Shown here: piece by piece, positions 47,224 through 58,563 of the stretch
Position numbering within the stretch: the stretch's first letter is position 1
How the letters are laid out: every line of letters starts with the position of its first letter
Origin: Corylus avellana
Taxonomy: Eukaryota; Streptophyta; Magnoliopsida; Fagales; Betulaceae
Length of the DNA stretch: 64,000 nt
Reading direction: 5' to 3'
Assembly (NCBI RefSeq): GCF_901000735.1
Contig: NC_081545.1
Span: 13,919,132 to 13,983,131, forward strand
Position numbers and translations under genes: made by a program
Notes under the pieces: generated by a model
Told to the model about the DNA's origin: nothing
Database searches by the model: none
Seen by the model: only the letters and a program-made list of their open reading frames with translations

Positions 47224-47810
47224 ATGCATCCAAACTGTGCTTTTTACCCAATTTTCATTGGAGTTTGGGCTATCATTCTATGTAGGTGCTCCTCTTGGCT
47301 ATTAAGCATTGTCGTGTTCTCTACTAGGCCCATTTCAGATTGGATTTTAGATATTCTAAATACTATTGAGTTGTTGGCTATTCCTAAGTCTAAGGTCTTT
47401 TCAACTTTTTGCAGCTCTCACTTTGGACTTTATTTGGATGTCCAGCAATAAACTTATTCATGAAGACCTATAGCATGTGCCAGCCAATGTAATCAAGCAA
47501 ATATATAGCTCCATGGTTTGGCATCTCACTGATTGGCAGGCTTCTTCATTGCCTTCTATTTGGACTCCTCCATGATTAGGCTGTATTAAAGGGAATTTTG
47601 ATGTGGCGGTTTGTGGCACTTTTGCTATTGCTGGTATTGTTGGTGATGAAGGGAACATCGTTTTAGCAGCCATGAAGAAGTTGCATAGCTTTGATGCTCT
47701 CCAAGGTGAAACCTTGGCTGCTTTACTTATTGCTTGGTTGGCAGCTTCTATGGGTTGTAGTAGTCTTGAGCTTGAGGGTGACACCCTTTTGGAAGATTTT
47801 CTTTAGGATA
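47224..47810 (+). pseudogene. LINE 2 RNase H-like C-terminal domain
   Basis: CIKGNFDVAVCGTFAIAGIV and ALQGETLAALLIAWLAASMG with ELEGDTLLEDF are the plant LINE RNase H-like (RVT_3) domain. The first Asp (FDVAV) and Glu (GETLAA) are retained. Preceded by WILDILNTIELLAIPKSKV. Confidence 0.85.
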
Positions 47811-47918
47811 TGCCATTCTCTCTTCTATTCGGACCAGGAGTGAGAAAGATCATCCCATGTAACCATTTTCCTCATTCAATTAGAAAAAAAAAAAAAAAAA
47901 AGAAGTATACAATATAAT

Positions 47919-48413
47919 AATAATTATACTACAGTCTATAACCATTTTCTATGTGGCCTATCCGTACCCATAACCCACTTACGATGATGTTTGGACGTCT
48001 CGTAGGACATTAGGTATAATATTAGGGTTCATGACATATTTTCAAGAGAACATGTACGTAAAACTACACAACTTATAGGTGAAATTACTCATGCTCAAGG
48101 TAAATTATTTTGGCATTCTCATTGGCAATTACATACCTTATATGCAAAAATAAAAAATTAGACTTTTCGAAAAGGCAAGCTTCTTGTTTATGCAAATCTA
48201 TACTTTATTATTAGCCAGTCTTCTAAAAAAGCAAATCCTAATTATGCTTATAACCCTAAAATATGTTTTTTCTTTTTGGGTTGTATGGATCGATCATTGT
48301 CAGAGGGTGACCGATCTCTGGTAGTGGCTATTGATCACTTAGTGCCCAAAATCCATTTTGAGCCATTTTCATGTCCATGCGCTTAAATTTACCAATAACC
48401 ACTTGATAAGTGC
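47919..48413. other. Spacer, nothing recognised
   Basis: AT-rich, no ORF of note. Confidence 0.4.
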
Positions 48414-49879
48414 CAAAATATTCATATTTTAGCCCTTAACTTATATTTGTTAATTCTTTAGTTCTGTTAGTTTGTGCTATTTTATTTCCCTTTTGTATTT
48501 TCTTTGTTTTATAGGTTTTTGGAAGAAAAGAAAGCGTTTCCGGAAAAGTTCCAAGCTTAAAGGGCAAATTGGGAAGACCTAGAAGATATGATTAAGCTTA
48601 ACCAATCATAATATGATGTGGTTAAGTTTAATCAAATAAAGGAAATGATTAAATTGAAATTTCTCAAATTGGAGCCAAAATCGGATTGGATTCAAATTTG
48701 GATTCTGCATATGTCTCGGTATTTTGACCATAACTTTCAGCTCAAATATCCTATTGAGGTGATTCAAGCAGCATTGGAAAGCTAACTCAAAATTATACAA
48801 ATTATTGTGAAGTAGCATTTTCCTAATTCGGATATGCCAAAATCACCCCGCAAGATAGGAACGCAATTTTGGACGAATCCTATTCTGATTTGGACTTAGG
48901 TTTTCTTTATCCTAATTGGACTAGGACTTAAATCTCAGAATTTCCTAAGATTGCTAGGGCTTATAGGACTCTCCTAAGCGTTATAAATAGACCTCTAAGC
49001 CTCACAATTCAATATACAATTTGAAGGAGACAACTTTGGGGAGAGGAATTGGAGGCTACTTCTAAGAGCAGTTTTCGGTTCTTTCTTTCCCTTTTCTTTT
49101 TAGTTTTATTTTAATTATGTGTAACTAACTCTTAAGGAGGGCTAGATTGAAGTTCCAAATATGTTTATTTAATATTTCAATACTGGGGCCTTTGTGATAA
49201 TCATATTGTGTTGCTTAACTTGATTAATTTATGTTTTCTTGAATTCCTCATATTGATGTGATTGGCCATTATATGCATGTGGTATGGATTAGTTAATTAA
49301 ATCAATTTGGATGATTGAGTCCTGGGTTTAATAAGAGTAACAAAAGTAATCCACACCGGGTTCTTAGGTTAATCAACATGAAAAACCGGGAGTAGACACT
49401 CATGCTCTAAGCCCCATGTGTTTATCGATTTCTACAAATTTATACTTTCTTAAAAAACAACTTAATAGACACCCATGCTAAATCATTTAAGAAAGAAAAG
49501 AATTAGAGTAGACACCCATGCCTAATTCGTTGCTTAGGAAAATCAATAGCTTAAGGAGTAGACACCCATACCCTTAGGTTGGCAAACATTAAGTATTCAT
49601 AATATGATTGGATCATTGGCATATTGTTATATTATCTAAATATGATTAGTGGTGAATATCAAAGCTCTACATTTTCATTTATCTTTATATCTTTTTATTT
49701 CTTCTTCACAATATCAATTTAGTGACAACTTCATATTTTTATCAATTCTAAAATAAAATCAACAATTCTCGTGGGATCGATCTCGTACTTGCTACACTAT
49801 AGTATTGTTTGATCTTGTGCACTTGCGAGTAAAACGTACTAAATATTATCTATTAATTTAGATAGTATTCGGCACAACA
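48414..49879 (+). mobile_element. Solo LTR, family A copy 4
   Basis: 1466 bp, TGATAAGTGCC to GGCACAACA. Flanks ccact and gcact match at four of five. TATA box TTATAAATAG at 48981-48990. Unlike the other three copies, the 350 bp before the TATA box hold no CG-rich palindromes and are replaced by AT-rich sequence. The AGTAGACACCCATGCC blocks (49390-49570) are present. Confidence 0.88.
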
Positions 49880-50247
49880 GCACTCATACTAAAGTGTCCT
49901 AAGATCCTAAAGGTAGTCATTTTAATGCCCTAGAATACATTTAGGTCTTAAAGGTTAATCTTTAACACAAATCCCTTAAAAGATGTTACATTTTTCACCC
50001 ACTTAGCTTTGTGTGAGTGTATTAAAGTACTCCTTCATACCTAATTATACATTATGAAGTCACAAAATCAGAAGCAACTTATAAAGTTTCAACCTTTCTT
50101 TAAAGCCATCTCAAAATCCAACTTGATATACACATCAAACCAACTAAACAACATATAAATAAACAAAAATAGAGGTTAGGGTTTCAGATTATACCTTAAG
50201 AGGGTGTATATTTTCTCCTATTTAGTCAAAAGGAACCTTACAAATGG

Positions 50248-50284
<37 letters not shown>

Positions 50285-50736
50285 GGTTGCTTAGTAGTCG
50301 AGCAAATGAGCTTCCCTAGGGTTCATGGCCTTTTTATATGGAAAAAATAGTGATTTCTCATGTTTTGGACGCATTGATTTGGCATGTTGTGATGGTGTTG
50401 TTATCAAGGAAATCTCTAACCCACATAAAAATTCCTAAATCTGTGAGTCGGGGGGATTTTGGCCATCAGAGCCAACTAATACGTGCATCTATTTAAGGAC
50501 AAAAAACAGGGAGCTCGATAGCAAAAGACAAAAGCATTTCTATTTATTAAATTATAATTTTCAAATTTTCAAATAAATTTAAAAAAATATGTATTAAATC
50601 ATCTAATTAATATTTTAACATTTATCATCTCATGTGGGTTAGAAATTTCCTTTAATAAATGAAATCCATAATGTAGAATCTTTAATTGAAATTAAAGATG
50701 AATTACATAAATTTTTTTGAATGCTCTGATATCATT
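49880..50736. other. Spacer with CT microsatellite
   Basis: No gene recognised. TC dinucleotide run at 50253-50283. Confidence 0.5.
50253..50283. repeat. TC microsatellite
   Basis: Uninterrupted TC repeat. Confidence 0.95.
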
Positions 50737-53700
50737 TTTTTTTTTTTTTTTTTTTAAGAAAAAGTTGTAACTTATATTGAATCAATCCACAGATAGAGCA
50801 ATTTGCTCCATCAAAATTACATCACGGATATAGTCAGGTATGATTTCTCTCCATGTATAATCAGTAGCTTGGTGGCTAGCCACCTTTGCCATAATAGGAG
50901 CTGCATTGTTAACAGTTCAAGGCACAGGACAACACCTCCATTAGGGAAACGAAAGCAATAGCTGCTTCATGTCCGCTACAAGATGCCCATTACGACTTCA
51001 ATTTTGCCCCTCCAAATTCACTAACATCACTGCATGGAGTGCATCTCCTTCGAAATATATGGCCTGCCCTCCAATTCTTGGCACACTTGAGCTACAGTAC
51101 ACACTGCCAACAATTCACCTGCAAGTGATTCTACAATACCATATTTGGTTAGACTTCTTGCCGCTACCACTACCCCATTTGAATCCTTGACCACCACCCC
51201 GATTCCTATCCATCCAGAAGGCTTGTCGAATGCCGCAAATTAACCTTCGTAGGCAGCAGGTTGTGGCAAGCATGCCACATAAATTTTTTTTCGACATTCG
51301 GGATAGCTAATTTCCATATTCCCCCCCACACCTCACTGTCTCTTATGCATGAGGAGCATTCTGGCTGCTTGCTTCTTTCAATCTCCATGGCTACATGGTA
51401 GGCACTCCTTACCCAAAACAGTCCATTAGATGTTCCCCTGCCTATGAGCACATCATCTTGATTGGTTCTACTAAGAGGGAGAGAGTTGATTGCCTCCACT
51501 TCCTCCTTCGTAAAAAGGTTTGCAAGAAGCTGCTGTCCAAATCAGTTAGTTCTTCTACCCTAGCATTAGGGCTTAACATCTGGGGTGGGGAAGAGATCAT
51601 GAATGTTGATGGTCTAGGTAACCACTTCTCCCCCCATATTCTTGCTTTTGTACCACTTCCAATCCTCCACAGAAGTCTCCCTTTCAATGTATCACCTGCT
51701 CCATAGATGCTACGCCAAGCAAAGGATGGCTTAGAACCCAACTTAGTATCTAATATCGTAGTTTGGGGATAATATTTAGCCTTCATGATTCTTGCTAGAA
51801 GACTGCCCGGTGAGTGAAGAAGCCTCCAACTTTGCTTTGCTAACAAAGCCTTATTGAAACTAACCAGGTCTCAAAACCCCATACCACCATTTGCCTTTGG
51901 GAGGCCCATCCCATTCCAACTCATCGAATGTATCCTGGATTCGTTAGATTGATGACCCCACCAAAATTTCTGCATCAAAGCATTTATCTTCACACACAAA
52001 CCTTGGGAAGCTGGAAGACACTCATGCTATACGTCGGGATTGCTTGAATCACAACTTTCAACAAAATATCCTTTCGTACTTGAGAAAGAAACTTCAATTT
52101 TCATTCCTGGAGACACTTCCAAACTCGATCTTTGGTGCCTTAAAAAGCCATGGATCTAGACTTCCCCACCAAAGTAGGTAACCCCAAGTATTTTTCATAT
52201 CTGTACTGAGCCGGGAGACCTGACAATTGCAATATTTCCCTCCTTACCTCTATTGGGGTATTACGGCTGAAGAAAAGTGAAGTTTTCTCCCTATTTAGCC
52301 TTTTCCTGGATGCCATTTCATAATTTTCCAGTATCTTTGTCATTCTCAACCAACGACTTCTGTTTGCTTTGCAGAAAAGCAAGTTGTTATCTGCAAAGTA
52401 ATGAGTGTCAAATATTGCATATTTGGACCCTTTAATTTGCATTTGCTAAGCCTAAACTTTAGCTTTATTATGTTCTAATGTTTTGGTTAGTTTTGGTGTT
52501 TTAGTGATTTGTAGGTTGTTAAGAGAAAAATGCGGCTTTAAGGTAAAATTTGCAACTCATTCCATTAATTCTAGGGCTTAAGACACTTCAGGGAGCATTG
52601 GCAGCAAATTGGGATCGAGCGATGATTCGCACCCAACGAGTCCCACTAAAAAGGCCATATCTAGAGTTGTATACCTCAGATTGAAGCGATCTTGGTGTCA
52701 TTGGAAAGCTAACTCAAAGATCTACAAAATCATAGTTCACAAGAGTAGGCTAATTCTGACTAGAAGTGTGCTCGAGCGCACTTTTAGTGCGATCGAGTGA
52801 ACTTGCGCCTTGCGTCATAGGAGACATCTTGCACGAGTACGATCGAGTGCACTCGCGCCTTGCATCATAGGAGACATGTTGCACGAGTGTGATCAAGCGT
52901 ATTGAGAGTGCGATCAAGCGCACTCGGCTGACCTGGCAGCACTGAAACCCTAAAATTAACTTATAAATATCATTATTTTCCATTGTAAATGCACGGAGAT
53001 GCGCCGGGGGCTCCGTACTTTGTCAAAATTTGTGGTTTCTAGGTTTTTGAAGCTTTGAACTCCAATTCGATTGTAAGTTTTACGTTTTTTTCATGATGTC
53101 AATTCATTTTGTTATGATTTTTGTTATCATAAGTGGCTAAAACCTTCAACTAAGGCTGAAGATGAAGCCTCGTCATTGATAAACATTTATATTCTTGTTG
53201 TTTTATGTATACAATGTGATTTTTAATTAAATTGTTATTCAAAGTTAATTCAATTGTTTGATTAATTTCATTTGATTGAATGTTGTCCTTTTATTCATGC
53301 TAAATTTTATATTCGTTGTGTTTCGTCTGGGGGTACATCGAATGATTGGATTGAGACTAATATCCATTGTGATCTACGGATACAATGGATGATTTAATTT
53401 CAATTAAATACTCGTTGTGATTCTTTTAACGGATGGATTCATCGAATGATTTAATATGCGTGTTTATGACTTTTGAACAATGTATAAACTTTTTGGTTGT
53501 CTATTGTATGCATAAAATGCAAGAACATGTTGATTGATTTGGCGAGGCGGATTCAGATAACCTTAGTACTCTTCCATTAATTGTTTTCAAATCGTTTAGT
53601 TCAGTTTATGTTTTTGCACGATAAAAATACGAAATTTGGAACTAGGTTAAGATAAAATTGGTTTAAATTAAAAATTAATTTTTCCAAACACGACTCCCTG

Positions 53701-54195
53701 TGGATTCGACCTCGCACTTGTACACATACTTTATTGCACACGACTCGTGCACTTGCGAGTACAATTAAATTTGTACATAACAAAGAAGAGGTGGTTTAGC
53801 CGGGGTCTCATTTTGGATGTCAGGACACCCATCAGAACTCCTCTTGGATCTGCCTAAGCTAGAAGGGAGCTGAGAGCTTCTACACACATGAGAAAAAGAT
53901 AAGGTGAAATTGGGTCTCCTTGGCATATCCCACAGGTTGGTGTAATCTGCCCCACTAGATTTCCATTAACCATCATAGCATAGTTAGCTGTTTGTACACA
54001 CATCATAATTAACCTCACCCAACGATCATCAAAACCCATTTTTTTCATTACAGCCTCCAAAAATCTTCATTTTGCCCTATCATAAACCTTACTCATATCC
54101 AGTTTTATTGCTATAAAACCCTCCTTACCCCACATACGAGAATGCATGGTGTGTAAAGTCTCATAAGCAGCAAGGATGCTATCCGTTATCAATTT
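50737..54195 (-). mobile_element. LINE 3: L1-like element, minus strand, with solo LTR in RT
   Basis: The 3' end is a T run on the plus strand (50737-50755). Reading leftward from 54195: LITDSILAAYETLH, FIAIKLDMSKVYDRAK, GICQGDPISPYLFLMC, RPRLNHLFF (54195-53786); then, after the solo LTR, FADNNLLFCKANRSRWLRM (52400) to about 52140, QSWRLLHSPGSLLARIMKAK (51846-51442), and the zinc-binding region with WGGIWKLAIPNVEKKFMWH (51499-51206). Catalytic FADD reads FADN. Many stops. The right end coincides with the LTR element starting at 54196. Confidence 0.88.
52399..53780 (+). mobile_element. Solo LTR, family C, inside LINE 3 reverse transcriptase
   Basis: 1382 bp splitting LINE motif LNHLFFADN; removing it and one CAAAG (52394-52398 and 53781-53785) restores the LINE reading frame. 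It starts TAATGAGTGTCAAATATTGC, the same family as the gypsy LTR start near 4209; the outermost bases are not canonical TG/CA. TATA box at 52961-52970. Six GCGATCGAGTG or CGAGCGCAC motifs upstream at 52768-52928. Confidence 0.85.
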
Positions 54196-56244
54196 TGTAA
54201 CATCCCCAGCCCGTTAAGGCTGAGTTTGCCACTTTTTCTTCTTTTACAACAAAAGTTCTTGCAAAGATCTATAAGGTCTATCAGAGTACTTGATTTTAAA
54301 GGATACGAAAAATGTATAAAACATTATTCAAGAGATTTTATTACAAGCGAAATTAGAAAACATTAAACTTTAGTTGCGGAATATCATATCATTACAATAA
54401 CTTATATGAAAAGACTTTGAAAATTAATAATTATTCCCACCCCATTTCGGCCTCCTATTCCAGCATCCTTTCTACCTGAAAACAAGAAATAAAACTGAAT
54501 GAGCCCAAAGGGGGCCCAGCAAGTAAAATCCACAACCATAAATAGTTTTACTCCTTGTTCTCAGTTTTGAAAATCGTTTTCGCAAATAAATATAATTCTA
54601 GCCATAATAATATATGTATGTACGGTTGCATCTCCCGTAACATATACATACTATTACATCTAGTAATAGATCATCGTTGTAAATCATCTTTATAAATCAT
54701 CATCATAATGCATCATTATAAATAATAAATCATCATCATAATGCATCATTATAAATAATCTCTGTAAATCATCATAGCATATCATCGTTGAAAATATAGT
54801 ATCATTTTCTCATAATAAGGCCCATGTACACTATTACCCCTGTGCACGAGGGTTGCGGGTCCTTGTGACCATGGCACTGAACTGTGGCCTCAGCCATGCC
54901 CGACCGTCAATTAACTCTTTTCTTGGTGCACTCAACGGTCATGTTGATGGAATACCACCTTCTGGCATAGCCTCCTTCAGTGGTTTCGCCTCCATCCGAG
55001 TATCGGTACCGAACTCTCATCTTATCTTATCTTGGGGCCAAAAATACTCTCCTCCATACATGTGCCCTCATTTCATAAACATTTATCTCATCTCTTGTAC
55101 TTTTCTTTGTACTTCTTTTGATGCATCTTAGGGCAACATGTAGGAGGGTTTATCATCATTTTTCTTTCTTATAATCATCATCATTTCTCAACTTTCTTTT
55201 CTTAAAATGGAAACTTTTCCAAATATAAACTTGTTGTACATAGAAAGCGTTTAAAGAAATAGAAACTTTCTACATAATTCATTTAGAAATCCTTCATGCA
55301 TGCAACATAACTTCATAATACGTAAATAAAATAATCATTTACAATTTATAAAGAATGAATAAATAGCATGACATGAAGTAACTTTAGAAGGGGTAGTGAA
55401 TTTACTTACCTCTAGACTGAAGCTAAAAGTGGTATGAAGGAATCCAGTTGCTCCAATATGACTAACACCACTAGTATATCTTTTGAAACTAATTTCTAAA
55501 GTCCGCTATCTCTTGTGTTCTTTCTTTCTTGTAGCGCTTGGTCTCGCCCTTTCTCTCTCTGTTCTGAGTAAACACTCTTAGAAAGAAGAAAGACCGAGTA
55601 AAAAGCGGAAGAAGGAAGAATATATGCAAGAGATGGGAGAGGAGATGAGTTGTGAAAATTGTGAAGGAGAAGAGTTCTATTTATAGGAGAAAATCAAACA
55701 CTATTCTACCTTCAATTTACAATTATACCCTCATTTTACTATTTCACCTACCACCTACTATTCCACCTACCACTTACTATTCTACCTACCACTTACTATT
55801 TCACCTACCACCTACTATTCCACCTACCACTTACTATTCTACCTACCACTTACTATTTCACCTACCACCTACTATTCCACCTACCACTTACTATTCCACC
55901 TACCACTTACTATTTCACCTACCACTTACTATTCCACCTACCACTTACTATTCTACCTACCAATTTCCAATTACCATTCATACAATATCATAAATTTCTC
56001 AAGAATTAACATCATTGCCTAATATGAATATAATCATAGCATCAAATTAATATCTCTAAAATAAGACTTTCAAAATCTGAGGTGCTACATATTTACTATC
56101 CTATTATTTCACCAATTACCATTCTCTAATTACCACTCTCATAAATTTCCCAAGAATTAAAATCCTTAGCTACAATGGATATTAAAATAACATCATTATC
56201 AAAATAATCTATTTAAATAGCTTTGAAAATTCTGGGACACTACA
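54196..56244 (-). repeat. 3' LTR of the 54196-62053 element
   Basis: 2049 bp, TGTAACATCC to GGGACACTACA. Minus-strand TATA box at 55678-55685. Contains an 11-unit minisatellite at 55742-55965 just upstream of the TATA box. Confidence 0.9.
55742..55975. repeat. 19-bp minisatellite, 11 units
   Basis: Units like CACCTACCACTTACTATTC; three unit types recur in order, giving a 57-bp higher-order period for the first eight units. Confidence 0.95.
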
Positions 56245-56255
56245 ATCTTCCCTCC
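56245..56255 (-). other. Polypurine tract
   Basis: Minus strand GGAGGGAAGAT directly before the 3' LTR. Confidence 0.8.
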
Positions 56256-57000
56256 TTATTAGAATTTCGTCCTCGAAATTAAAACCTATAATATTATCGT
56301 CCAATCTTCAAGTTGAGGGATTCAGATTTAAATAATCCTTTCAATCCTTCATCAAAGCCTACTCTCTTTTATCATATTGAAATTTTATCTCCTTCTACTA
56401 GGAGTAAATCTTATTCACAGTCTAAAGTCACGATTTCTGCAATCATTCATCAGTTCACACTAAAATCATACCTCAAAATCTTTTCCATTGTTTCTTTCCA
56501 ACCTCAATAACAACAATCGAGTTATTCATCAATCAAGTCTATCAACCTCAATAATTCTCTCGATCTAATTTAATCAATCTTATAAAAAAGGTGTAAAAAT
56601 CATTCCTGCCTATATTCTCTTTAGTATCTCAGTATTCCAAATCATGCATACGAAATTTTAATATGATGCTCTAATAATTATTAACCTCTCACCATCATAA
56701 ACCTGTAAAAGTAAATAGCACCAACATTCAAACATCATTACATGAATATACCTCAGAAGTGACATCATAATTCGATTCATTCTAAATACACAATTTCTAT
56801 TTTCTCATCCCAAATCTTGCGTCGATGTTACAATATCAGCAAAATCTCTTTGTACTACATCTTTACTTCACAAATCATAACTCAACAAAAGAAACTCGTA
56901 ATTATGATTTCAACTCAAACGAAATACACGATTACATCAAATGTAAGATTCTCATCCATTCTTGACTAATACATATTGTGCTTGCTGCGTTCTAGAGATG
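56256..57000. other. Internal region, G-poor, no coding sequence
   Basis: Plus strand almost lacks G and is rich in CAT/ATC phrases; no domain recognised on either strand. Confidence 0.5.
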
Positions 57001-57825
57001 AAATTGATAAGCAAGCAAAGTAGGATATGGGTAAGTTTCCAAGCTGGATGTCCCAAAACACTCATGTTATAATTTCTCTCCCTTGGGTCTTGCAAGGTCA
57101 AGAAGAGAAAGAGAGAAAGATAGTCCTGTTGCTTTCTAGAAATGAAGATTTGAAAAGTATTTCAGGACATGGCATGTATGTGAGACTTTCAAAATACCCA
57201 CATCGGATGCTCTCTCTCTTCTGTCATTTACGAAGACTGAGAAGGAAAGAGAGATATTTAGCCTGAGAAGCATGATCAAGGATAATCTTGCTTCCGCAGG
57301 ACATGATCAACGATAATCTTGCTTCAATGGTTTACTACTGAGAGTATAAGGTATTGGGTTTGTGAATCAAATCGTGATGCTTGCATTTTTCTCTCTTTTG
57401 AGGATATGCTCAACTGGAAGAAAAGTCGAGCTTTCATTGTATGGAAGGCTATTAGAAGATTTCAGGCGAAGGGGTATGATCAGAAGGCATGTGTTGCAAT
57501 GGAGAAAGAGGTGTGAATTTATAGGAAGGGTTTCTAGATAATGAACGAGCGCGTGGTGCGCGTTGGCATGACAATTCATTCAGTTGCCCACGCATGGTAT
57601 TTGAAGTCGTTGATTGAACAGTGGGTTTGAAAAATGAGCTCAGTCGAATTTATGACAGGAGACAAGATCCTACTTCCACGGAATCTTTTGACAAAATTTC
57701 CATCGCGGCCCGAGGTCGCCTAACGCTTTGTTGTTTACTGTTTATTTCACCTGAAGTGAAAAATTCCTTTAAAGCCACTCGTCTGCTGCTTCCAGAAACT
57801 TCACAAAATTTCTTCAGTTCCTAAC
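57001..57825 (+). other. Region upstream of the antisense ORF, with small ORFs and a 30-bp tandem repeat
   Basis: Composition is balanced, unlike its flanks. Short plus-strand ORFs at 57027-57266, 57319-57516 (SFEDMLNWKKSRAFIVWKAI) and 57621-57824 have no domain I recognise. 57271-57328 holds two units of CATGATCAAGGATAATCTTG. 57545-57565 has GAGCGCGTGGTGCGCGTTGG. It may be the promoter and leader of the 57901 ORF, or a captured gene remnant. Confidence 0.4.
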
Positions 57826-57900
57826 GCTTAGTCTCTTCTCAGTACTTCATCTCTCCCAATTTCTTCGTATTCTCAACTATTTTTCCTTACTCTCCTAAAT

Positions 57901-58563
57901 ATGGGAGCATCATCATCATCCGTTAACAACTTCGATTTGAATGTTGCTCCTGCAGCACAACCCATTGTTATGCCTGACGTGCAACCGGATGTGCCTGTTG
58001 TTCCCCCTGAAGTGTCTGCTATTCATCCCGTCATACCTGTTACACACCCTAATGAACCTGTTGCATATCCTAACGTATGGCAGCCAACTTTTGTCTTTGA
58101 CAATCGTCCTATCACTATTCACGATTCTGTCATGCTCCATGATTCTACTGCTGTAGCAGTGGCCAAAGGTTTCGTAATTCCACGGGATCAAACGTTCTTA
58201 GCTGATAGGTCGGATACTGCTGCTATTAATAACTCATTGGCATTCAGTATCCAAGGTGCTGCTTCAGTTTCTGACATGGCACAACGTTTGAGTGCCAGAA
58301 ATGTTGAGCTGAAAGTCTCAAGAAACCAAATCGGGGTCTTACAGCGACTGCTCAAATACTACAAACGAAAACACGTGGATTTGAAGCAGGAGAATACTCA
58401 GCTGAAAAAGATGATGCTATCTTACGCAGAATACTTGGGACCAAAGATGCTAGAAATGGAGAAGAATACCGAACGTCTCCAGCGACAGCACGAAAAACTC
58501 CGGGTCGATGTTCAGGGGTGTTGCAAGTCTCTCCGCACACGCTCTAGTCAGGTATCTCATTAG
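57901..58563 (+). CDS. Antisense 220-aa ORF in the LTR element: DLNxxP motif plus coiled coil, function unknown
   Basis: Not a family I recognise. Residues 1-10 are Ser/Asn-rich (MGASSSSVNN). Residues 12-17 read DLNVAP, matching the DLNxxP form of the plant EAR repression motif. About 18-65 are Pro/Val-rich (PDVQPDVPVVPPEV). 66-117 look folded (FDNRPITIHDSVMLHD, FVIPRDQTFLADRSD). From about 120 to 210 there are heptad-like Leu/Met/Val spacings with many charges (LQRLLKYYKRKHVDLKQENT, MEKNTERLQRQHEKLRVDV), a likely coiled coil. No signal peptide or membrane segment. The ATG has A at -3 and G at +4; a pyrimidine-rich stretch precedes it and AATAAA follows the stop by about 3 bases. It lies opposite to the element's own transcription. 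Antisense extra ORFs are known in plant Ty3/gypsy (Tat-lineage) elements, so it could be one of these, or a captured host gene. The repressor role is only a hypothesis from six residues. Confidence 0.6.
   Translation: MGASSSSVNNFDLNVAPAAQPIVMPDVQPDVPVVPPEVSAIHPVIPVTHPNEPVAYPNVWQPTFVFDNRPITIHDSVMLHDSTAVAVAKGFVIPRDQTFLADRSDTAAINNSLAFSIQGAASVSDMAQRLSARNVELKVSRNQIGVLQRLLKYYKRKHVDLKQENTQLKKMMLSYAEYLGPKMLEMEKNTERLQRQHEKLRVDVQGCCKSLRTRSSQVSH

Larger units (their letters stand above)
40969..47906 (+). mobile_element. LINE 2: 5'-truncated L1-like element with 12-bp target duplication
   Basis: Target duplication ATACAATATAAT at 40957-40968 and 47907-47918 brackets a plus-strand LINE ending in an A run (47883-47901). 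Without three LTR insertions (41842-43167, 43747-45926, 45964-about 47220) it is about 2.2 kb: RT from its palm domain onward, zinc-binding region and RNase H-like domain. Truncated before the RT fingers, as usual for target-primed insertion. Many stops. Confidence 0.92.

Noticed and set aside
55652..55993. 113-codon ORF with repeated Pro/Thr/Tyr units
   Set aside because: It is the translation of the 19-bp LTR minisatellite; the period of three units keeps the frame open by chance.
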